A stretch of 10,309 nucleotides of DNA, taken from Goniomonas avonlea. Its lineage: Eukaryota; Cryptophyceae; Goniomonadida; Goniomonadaceae. Made by a program: the position numbers and the translations under genes. The stretch covers positions 1 through 10,309 of the forward strand of contig QUTJ01031198.1 in NCBI GenBank assembly GCA_003573635.1. The letters are read 5' to 3'. Of this stretch, positions 1 through 6,266 are shown one piece after another (within the stretch, counting starts at the first letter, position 1; each line of letters starts with the position of its first letter). The notes under the pieces were generated by a model. The model was not told where the DNA came from and did not search any database. It was given only the letters and a program-made list of their open reading frames with translations.

Positions 1-2144
1 ATGCAAGGAGCCAAACCTTGCTCATGGGCTGATTAAGGTCGATCTTGACCACGTCGGACGACAAGGTTGATGTTTGTACCTGTTGTGGGGCAGGAGATCA
101 ATTCGGAAAGAACTCTCGCAGGCCGTTGTTTGCGCAGAACTGTGTGGTGGACGGGAGATATTGTCTGGCGCTGGCGGCTGCAACAGCCTTGCAAAGAGTT
201 GCTTGGCTTGGCCAGCAGTTCGATTCACTGGTGGCAAACAGTTCGGCTCACGGGCGCCAAGACAGAATGTGTGTGGAGAGCCAATGGGACAAACTAATAC
301 ATGCCAGTCTGTGTCTGTGTCTGTGTCCGTGTCGATGTCTCGTCCGTGCTTGTGGACTGTGTCTGGGTCTGGGTTTGGACAGAGATAGCGCTCTGTGTGT
401 GTCCCTGCTCCAGGTCTGGGTCTGGGTCTGGGTCTGGTGCATACTGGTGGAAACAGAGAGGTCGAGAAATGATGTCGTACCTCGGGGAGGTACTTGCCAG
501 GATTGGTTTCGAGTTGTTCCAAAAAGATTCCTTCTGCGGTGATTTTGGCCTTGGCCTGTGACAGTGTCAACATTCCGACTCAGGGACACAATGCAACGAT
601 GCACGATGCAAGGTAGATGAACAGCACAAATGACAGGGTGACGCATCCATTTACCTGTCGGTCAGCAGAGCAGGACACTCCGAGTCCAACCGGGCAGGAG
701 GCGCCATGCCGCGGCAAGCGAATGACTCGCACATCGTGACAGAAATATTTTCCTGAGATTCAAACACCAGGGTCAGAACCAGCCCAATTTGACACTGGGG
801 ACAATCAAAGACTCACCTCCAAACTGTGCACCAATACCCATCTCCTGTGTCAGCTTGAGCACTTCACTCTCCCACTCAAGGTCACGGAACGCGTGACCCA
901 ACGCAGACCCCTGCATCGACAATCGAGTGTGAGCAAGGTGTGCGCACTGTGGTGTGGTACTTGCGCGTACATGTAGCGCGCGAATGTGGGTGTGCGTGTG
1001 TGTGTCGGTTCCATCGTTCCAACGATTCGACATATGAGGACGGGAGAACTTGTGCCATTGTGAGCTCTCTACCTGTGGCGCCATGCATCTCCTGCTTCAT
1101 GTGTCCGTGTTATGGGTCTACCTGGGTGGGGAGGTCGTCGAGTGCCTTGGTCGAGGCCATCTTGACAGTCTTGAGCGTCATTTCCGCGGAAAGGCCACCG
1201 ATCTAGGAAAGTCCGTGGGGCTGACAAACCGGGTAGACGTAACTTACCACAAGCGCAAGGTGGTAAGGGGGGCACGCGGATGTACCAATGGTCTTGATAT
1301 TTGCTTCGAGAAAGGCGCGAAGCTTATCCTTGTTCAGGAGGGCCTTTGTCTGCTGGTACAGAAACGTCTTGTTGGCACTCCCACCGCCTTTCCGAGTGTG
1401 AAAGATAACCCTGGGGAATAAAGGGACCGACCTTTGGCGATAAACTGGAAGTGATACTCATTGCCTGGTGTCGAATATATGTCGATTTGAGCAGGGAGGT
1501 TTGTGCCCGTGTTGGCCTCAGTGAACATGTCAGTGGGAGCAACCTGCGAGGTTTTAACCCAAACCATTCGCAAGAGTGAACCTACCTGTGAGTAGCGCAA
1601 GTTGGTGCCGGTGTACGTATCGTACACTCCGTGAGACAAGGCCTCCTCGTCTGATCCCTCGGTCCACACGTATTGTCCCTTTTTACCACTTACAATGGCA
1701 GTGCCGGTGTCCTACAAAAAAATCAACAAAAACAAAACAAAATCCCTGGAACTCAACCTGACACCCAGGCAGGACCATGCCAGCGGCTATGTTGGCGTTC
1801 TTGAGAAGCTGCAGCGCGACAAACTTGTCGTTCGATGATGCCTCGGGATCATCCAGAATCTTGGCCAGCTGTTGCAAGTGTGCAGGTCGCAACAAATGTG
1901 CGATATCAATCATAGCCTGTTTCGCCAATAGTCGGAGGCCTTCCGGCTCGACTTTGAGAATCTTCTTGCCAGCTACGTCAAGAGTGGAGACGAAGTCGCC
2001 AGTCAACTTTCGGTAGGGAGTGTCCACAGGGTTGGCATGGGGAAATAATTCCTGGTACTGAAACGGCTTGGGAGCCGCTGCGAATGTTCGAACGTGCTTC
2101 CCACAGCCAGAGATGGTGCGCGACAGGCGAGCGCCCAGCATCAT
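1..2144 (-). CDS. FH: Class I (4Fe-4S) fumarate hydratase, mitochondrial type; 3' end outside window
   Basis: Catalyses reversible hydration of fumarate to malate in the TCA cycle. Exons on the minus strand: 2144-1758, 1711-1586, 1543-1432, 1387-1248, 1202-1122, 910-817, 752-655, 555-481 and 79 to about 17. All introns are GT-AG (46, 42, 44, 45, 211, 64, 99 and 401 bp) and all phases agree. The joined product of about 392 residues carries class I motifs: [53 protein letters not shown] and KIDLNQPM. Cysteines 128, 247 and 341 are spaced 119 and 94 residues apart, the spacing known for the cluster ligands of E. coli FumA (105/224/318). The arginine-rich N-terminus ending in VRTF-AAAP looks like a mitochondrial presequence with an R-3 type cleavage site. 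About 170 C-terminal residues are missing. The end of the last exon is uncertain: GTTTGG at 16-11 fits an intron start better than family-like coding sequence. Unrelated to the class II fumarase of animals and fungi. Confidence 0.96.
307..437. repeat. Hexanucleotide minisatellite inside fumarase intron 8
   Basis: Two related hexamer runs lie in the 401 bp intron (80-480): GTGTCT-type units from about 307 to 337, and GTCTGG-type units at 361-378 and 414-437 (four perfect copies in the last run). They make this intron the longest in the gene and leave one minus-strand frame free of stops across the intron, but that frame is shifted relative to the conserved IDLNQPM exon. Confidence 0.85.
985..1006. 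repeat. Short TG-rich tract in fumarase intron 5
   Basis: An imperfect GT/TG run in the 211 bp intron (911-1121). It reads as CA-rich in the transcript and lies about 75-95 bases upstream of the acceptor. Confidence 0.6.
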
Positions 2145-2262
2145 TTTGCTTTCTCGTGCCCTAGAAGACAGTTAGCTAGATATCCATGAGAGCAACATAT
2201 AGATGATAGATATGTGTCTCTTGCTGGTGCGTGTTTCCCTGAACTTTCCCACAGAGCGTGCC
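2145..2262. promoter_or_regulatory. Divergent promoter region shared by fumarase and BUD23
   Basis: Only 118 bp separate the two start codons, which point away from each other. The segment is richer in A/T than the flanking exons and has a CATATAGATGATA stretch near 2189-2201, but no convincing TATA box, so core elements cannot be assigned. Inferred from geometry: both 5' UTRs and both promoters must fit here unless an upstream non-coding exon exists. Upstream in-frame ATGs at 2203 and 2212 precede the chosen BUD23 start; they would add a 20-residue extension not typical of the family. Confidence 0.55.
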
Positions 2263-3581
2263 ATGAGCAGACCAGAACACACAGGTCCCCCTGAAATCGT
2301 GCGCATGTCGTTACAGCAACGCTGTACCCTGACAGCTGTCCCGCAGTTCTACGATGAAACCGAAGCCGGTAAATATGCCAGCAGGTGTGGTTCCGGCTTT
2401 TGGGCGTTTGACTCACGCGGCACAGTTCAAGAATGATGGACATTCAGACGCAGTTGTCTGAACGAGCGTTGGAACTGCTTGCACTTCCTGATGAGCCCGT
2501 GTGTATAACTTGTGTGGTTCCAGAGTGTTTGACGTTTTGCAGTGCTACATCCTGGACGTTGGATGTGGTTCTGGGTTGAGTGGCGACTGCATCACTGAGG
2601 CCGGGCACGAATGGACTGGGATTGATATCAGCAAGGCCATGCTTGGTGTGTGCGTCCACCTTTAAGGAGGGTCTAACTTTGGTCTGGTGTAGATGTGGCT
2701 GTTGACCGGGAAGTTGATGGTGACTGTGTTCTCGGCGATATGGGAGCCGGTCTCCCATTTCGCGCTGGTGTTTTTGATGGTGCAATTAGGTATTTTCGCC
2801 TTGAAATGTTTCTCTTTGAATTACACCGTCGACAGCATTTCTGCGCTCCAATGGCTCTGCAACGCAGACCGCAGGTACGAGGGGAGACGTGAATTCTTTC
2901 GTCGTCGTTGCCTCACTGGAACCATTGTCTCACCCAAGTACTAATATGGATCCCAGTAACGCGGATCCCAAAAAGCGTCTGCTGACCTTTTTCACATCTT
3001 TGTATCATTGCCTCAACCGAGGGGGGAAGGCTGTGTTGCAGGTGCGGCTCCGAACCCTTTTGGGCGCGTGTCGTTCATCGCGTCCCGAAAGGCTGTGACT
3101 CACGTTGCTTGGCAGTGGTACCCGGAAAATCCTCAGCAGATTGAAATGGTCAATGTCGCAGCAATGAAGACTGGTTTCACCGGTGGCCTCTTGGTCGATT
3201 ATCCTCACAGTACCAAGGCGAAAAAGTGTGTCTTGTTCATTGGGAAAACGGTTGCGGCGTTGACACTTGGTGCAGATATTACATGGTGTTGTTCGCCGGT
3301 TCAACAGGGGTGGCACAGCCGATGCCACAGGCACTGGGGGTGGAGGATGACGGGATTGGTTATTCTGCTGATCGGTGCGCTTGCTGACACGCTCACACCT
3401 GGGACCAGTCGCTCACACCCGTGGCAGCATGCGCAACAACAAAAAGCGTGGCAAGCCTGAGGAGGGCGCCGCGATGCACAGGGAGTGGGTGAAACACAAA
3501 AAGCAGCGCCAACGGATTCAAGGTCGTGAGGTTCGGCCTGACTCGAAGTACACTGGCCGTAAGCGTGGTCCAAAATTCTGA
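2263..3581 (+). CDS. BUD23: BUD23/WBSCR22-type 18S rRNA (guanine-N7) methyltransferase, complete
   Basis: SAM-dependent enzyme that methylates one guanine of 18S rRNA and supports 40S subunit maturation, in complex with TRM112 (family knowledge). Ten exons: 2263-2298, 2347-2384, 2426-2498, 2543-2645, 2693-2789, 2836-2874, 2957-3041, 3116-3225, 3276-3374 and 3428-3581, giving 277 residues, close to human BUD23. The start is set by the conserved [12 protein letters not shown]. Visible motifs: FYDETEA (13-19), SAM motif I LDVGCGSG (53-60), [39 protein letters not shown] and a basic C-terminal domain ending in [18 protein letters not shown], the family signature. Introns are 41-82 bp. Two have alternative in-frame acceptors: intron 2 at 2425 or 2431, and intron 6 at 2956 or 2938. 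I chose those that match the human spacing. It is the divergent neighbour of fumarase. No AATAAA is visible shortly after the stop. Confidence 0.96.
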
Positions 3582-4296
3582 GAGAGTAATACATGACGAG
3601 TTTGACGTGTGCCAAACCCTTTGGGCCGTTTTATCATCAAACACTTTCGGGCTGGGCTCACGTCATTTTTTATTATTATGAGCGTTGACTCGGAGAAGGC
3701 CGGAGTCTGATCTGCAGCATATTTCTGGTCGAACTTCTAGAAACTAGAAACAACAAGTAGGCGTCTCTAGTGCCTACTTGTTGTAAACCAGCCGTAATCG
3801 ATGCAAACCAGCCGTAATCGAATGATTATGCCGCACGTGATGATATGATAGATATCTCTAATGGATTTTTCCAGTCGATCTAAGCCTGCCCCTGGTTTAT
3901 AAACCAGCGACAGGAGGTAGGCACTAGAGGCAAGAGCGAAACTGGTGGTTTTTGCTTGGTGTGACAAGCCCTCAGAGACTTTCCGCAGTCAGCTCTAGTT
4001 GCCTCATTGACAACACACTGGCAGTTTCTTCACTGAGTAGCATTCTTACCAAGCTATTCAAGTTGCTTCGCCTCAAACGCCGCAAAAGCAACAGTTATCC
4101 ATCAAGTGAAAGTTTAGCATCGAATTACTTCCGAGGCTGTACATGAGGCACGCCGCACACTCAGGCTGTAGGGGCTCAATCAGTCTGCTAGTCAGACTAG
4201 GCCGAATAAGATCAAGAATTAAGAACGTGAAGTCTGAGTCTTCTTCTCTATGAGTTGCCCTGAGGTACTGCATCGAGCCTGAGCTTCACGTTACTT

Positions 4297-4301
<5 letters not shown>
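3582..4301. other. Intergenic region downstream of BUD23
   Basis: No gene is supported. Open frames here are short and unlike any family I recognise. It holds the foldback at 3751-3929 and a smaller interlocking palindrome at 4182-4200 (AGTCTG/CAGACT arms and CTAGTC/GACTAG arms). There is also a 9 bp inverted repeat, AACGTGAAG at 4224-4232 with its complement at 4284-4292. The BUD23 transcript end probably lies in the first few hundred bases, but no AATAAA signal was found. Confidence 0.6.
3735..3929. repeat. Compound foldback: nested inverted repeats, tandem 17-mer and 16 bp palindrome
   Basis: Read directly: TTCTAG/CTAGAA arms (3735-3749); a perfect 12 bp hairpin CAACAAGTAGGC (3751-3762) with its complement at 3772-3783 around a 9-base loop; AAACCAGCCGTAATCGA twice (3785-3801 and 3805-3821); a perfect palindrome CTGGTTTATAAACCAG (3892-3907); and CTCTAGTGCCTAC (3765-3777), which is the exact reverse complement of 3917-3929. 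Together they form an imperfect inverted-repeat unit of about 180 bp, perhaps the remnant of a small non-autonomous transposon. No target duplication was identified. Confidence 0.6.

Positions 4302-4334
<33 letters not shown>
4302..4334. repeat. (CT)n microsatellite
   Basis: An uninterrupted CT run of 33 bases in the intergenic region. Confidence 0.95.
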
Positions 4335-4337
<3 letters not shown>

Positions 4338-4401
4338 AGGCCTCCACTGACATACTTTCAGTCACTGAATATTGACTTGCTTTCGAATTAAGCTGTGAAC
4401 G

Positions 4402-4407
4402 TTTATT
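4402..4407 (-). terminator. Possible minus-strand AATAAA poly(A) signal
   Basis: The minus strand reads AATAAA here, about 70 bases after the end (4478) of a 196-codon minus-strand open frame. That frame is itself doubtful (low complexity, basic, partly built from a GA microsatellite), so the signal may be chance in an A/T-rich patch. Confidence 0.2.
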
Positions 4408-4430
4408 AAATATAAAACATTTTATACATA

Positions 4431-4680
4431 CGGTGTCCGGTGTCCATATGTTAATGGGGTTCGGAAGAACCCGCCCTCTATCGGCCCGAGTCGGTTCGTC
4501 GCCGTATATCCCGGTTGCACGGTTGGGGGCGCAAGCCTGCACGGAACCGCTTAAGATCGCGAGGGGCCTGCGCCTGGATTGGGAAAGTGGACTTAACTCC
4601 ACTTCGAGAGCCCAGGGACGTGTCTACGCTGACAAGTGCATAAACCGCCGGGTAATTACGCCGAAGTTCTGACTGGGATA
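4431..4680. other. GC-rich block with clean hairpins, unidentified
   Basis: A compositionally distinct, GC-rich stretch of 250 bp set in A/T-richer intergenic DNA. It has a perfect 6 bp stem capped by a GGAA (GNRA-type) tetraloop at 4457-4472, and a perfect 7 bp stem AAGTGGA/TCCACTT around a 6-base loop at 4585-4604. Plus frame 4433-4672 (79 codons) and a minus-strand frame are both open, and neither product resembles a protein I know. It could be a structured RNA gene, a degenerate mobile element or a decayed exon. I could not match it to tRNA, 5S, U6, SRP or RNase P landmarks. Confidence 0.35.
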
Positions 4681-4881
4681 GCCGGCTGCATCTCTTTCTT
4701 GCCTTTCTTGCCTTTTTTGTTTTTGCTTCTGAATTTCTCACTCGTTTTCTTTGTCTTTGCGAATTCTTGACAAAACCTGGAGCCTGAGTGCCTTTGTGTC
4801 CCTCTCTCTCATTCTCTTCTTTCTCTCTCCTCCTGCTCCTAGGGAGATGTACCGCTCTGCAGTTTCCTATACCGGTGCTTG

Positions 4882-4932
<51 letters not shown>

Positions 4933-5060
4933 CGACTAGTAGATCATGTGACTGGGGTAGCCGGTTGCAACATCTTTCATGGCTGCTTTCTTTGTCTGGG
5001 CAATTTCGTTTTCTTTGCACGTCGTGAAACTCTGTTACAAAACCCCGGAGCCTTAATGCA
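4671..5060. repeat. Diverged direct duplication (copies 4671-4792 and 4950-5060)
   Basis: Both copies open with GACTGGG(A/G)TAGCCGG(C/T)TGCA, continue with a T/C-rich middle containing CGTTTTCTTTG, and close with ACAAAACC(C/T)-GGAGCCT. The copies differ by substitutions and small gaps and are separated by CT-rich sequence. A single minus-strand frame (5068-4478) runs through both, giving GFV-containing basic peptides from each. Confidence 0.6.
4886..4929. repeat. (CT)n microsatellite
   Basis: An uninterrupted 44-base CT run between the two copies of the diverged duplication. On the minus strand it would encode an Arg-Glu run. Confidence 0.95.
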
Positions 5061-5963
5061 TGCGGCACTAATTGTTGTTGAGCGCATAGCTCTCAAGAAT
5101 ATCCTGCTGGATACAACCACCTCCAGATTGGTTCGAGGTGTTTGAAATTCAATGTCTTCGCTAGTCTTATGTGGTTTGTTGTTCGATCTTGTATGTTCAT
5201 TCGTTTAATTCGACATCGTGACAACGCTGACGTCATTCGTTGTTTACTAATTACGTTATCTCGATTAACGTTCTTGTTTTTAACCATCGAGATGCTTTGT
5301 ATCTCATGTGTGTTTTTGCCAGGGTTTCTGAACACCAAAAAACCCATGGTATTAAAACCATATGTCCAGTATTTTTAACATGCACCGCATTTATCCCGCA
5401 TTAATACCACCACAATACCAAGGCTGTGGCGGTTCGGTTCCATGTGTTTTAATACGGTATTAAATACTGTGTGTATTCATACATGTTTGGCATTCAGAAG
5501 CCCTGGTTTGTGCTGCGTCCTTTCGAGCGGATACGCGGATCAGTCAAACGGAGCCCACCGCGTAGCTTTGTCGTTGAACCACGTACCTTTCACTGTTCGA
5601 AGTTTTGAAGCTCAACTTAAGATCAAGTTCATTTTGGGCTGGGGCGGAATCAGTGATCTATCGGATTCTATCCTGTGATATGGGCCGACAAGTTTCAATC
5701 AGTTTAAAGGAGGTTTATTGTTACATGAGTACGGACAATCAATTGGAGTGAGAACACAGATGTTGTGGTGCCAAAACTTTGTCATATCCAAAGGACTGCA
5801 CAACCAGATTGTGCACTCAACACATTATTGCGGAACACATTGAAACACTGTTTCCGCCGCATCACCGGAAGGCGCACGATCATTCAGGTGCTAAGTTCGG
5901 AATGCGACCGTAACACCACAGTCAATTCCACGTACATTTGTTAAGGGCAAGTCTGCTGTGCTG
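5061..5963. other. A/T-rich intergenic stretch, no gene seen
   Basis: No open frame here resembles a protein and no tRNA fold was found. Small features only: near-palindromic TTTAATAC-G-GTATTAAA at 5448-5464, several AATACCA/GGTATT motifs at 5340-5470, and an AAAGGAGG at 5706-5713 that is irrelevant in a eukaryote. Confidence 0.5.
5714..5719 (-). terminator. Candidate distal poly(A) signal for the membrane-protein gene
   Basis: This is the first minus-strand AATAAA seen downstream of the stop at 6267, about 550 bases away. The distance is long for a compact genome, so a non-canonical signal nearer the stop is equally likely. Confidence 0.2.
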
Positions 5964-6000
5964 GAACACCCTGAAGGACCTTGCGGTCACCAGGGTGTTC
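5964..6000. repeat. Strong stem-loop
   Basis: GAACACCCTG (5964-5973) pairs perfectly with CAGGGTGTTC (5991-6000). Inside, GACC and GGTC can pair around TTGC, giving a two-part stem. It lies about 270 bases downstream of the membrane-protein stop, within its possible 3' UTR. Confidence 0.7.
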
Positions 6001-6178
6001 GAATATGCTAATAATAGATACAACGCAGCCTTCCAGACTTGGGAGGTCACGGGAAAAAACAAAAAACAGTAGAAATAGAGAGAGATACACAATTTTTTTG
6101 AGACAGGTACGTCTTGAACATTTTAGCACTTCCGCAAAAGGGCGCTACGATAGAGAAGCTGAGGTCGCATAGGACTCA

Positions 6179-6240
6179 TCAAACCATTGCTACGAGTATA
6201 AATATTCGATCAAACCATTGTAGCGAGTATAAATATTCGA
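6179..6240. repeat. Two tandem 31 bp units, each containing TATAAATA
   Basis: Units 6179-6209 and 6210-6240 begin TCAAACCATTG and end GAGTATAAATATTCGA. They differ only in the middle, where CTAC in one becomes TAGC in the other. TATAAATA is at 6197-6204 and 6228-6235, oriented on the plus strand and pointing into the antisense side of the membrane-protein tail exon. A partial third unit (GCACTGTTGCTAC) follows. Confidence 0.85.
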
Positions 6241-6266
6241 GCACTGTTGCTACACCTTCCTCGGGC

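Noticed and set aside
22-573. 183-codon minus-strand frame running through fumarase exon 8 and the following intron
   Set aside because: The conserved KIDLNQPM segment after the intron is in a different frame, and GT/AG sites at 480 and 80 restore it.
1073-1091. A 19-base putative microexon flanked by AG and GT inside fumarase intron 5
   Set aside because: It would shift the frame and require a 30-base intron. Direct joining gives [14 protein letters not shown], which matches the family.
3952-4146. 64-codon plus-strand open frame, Ser/Leu rich
   Set aside because: Short, low similarity to anything known, with no splice or promoter context.
5130-5145. GGTTCGAGGTG as a possible tRNA B box
   Set aside because: No matching A box, anticodon arm or acceptor stem could be drawn around it.
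5706-5713. AAAGGAGG resembling a bacterial ribosome binding site
   Set aside because: The window is clearly eukaryotic and no gene follows.
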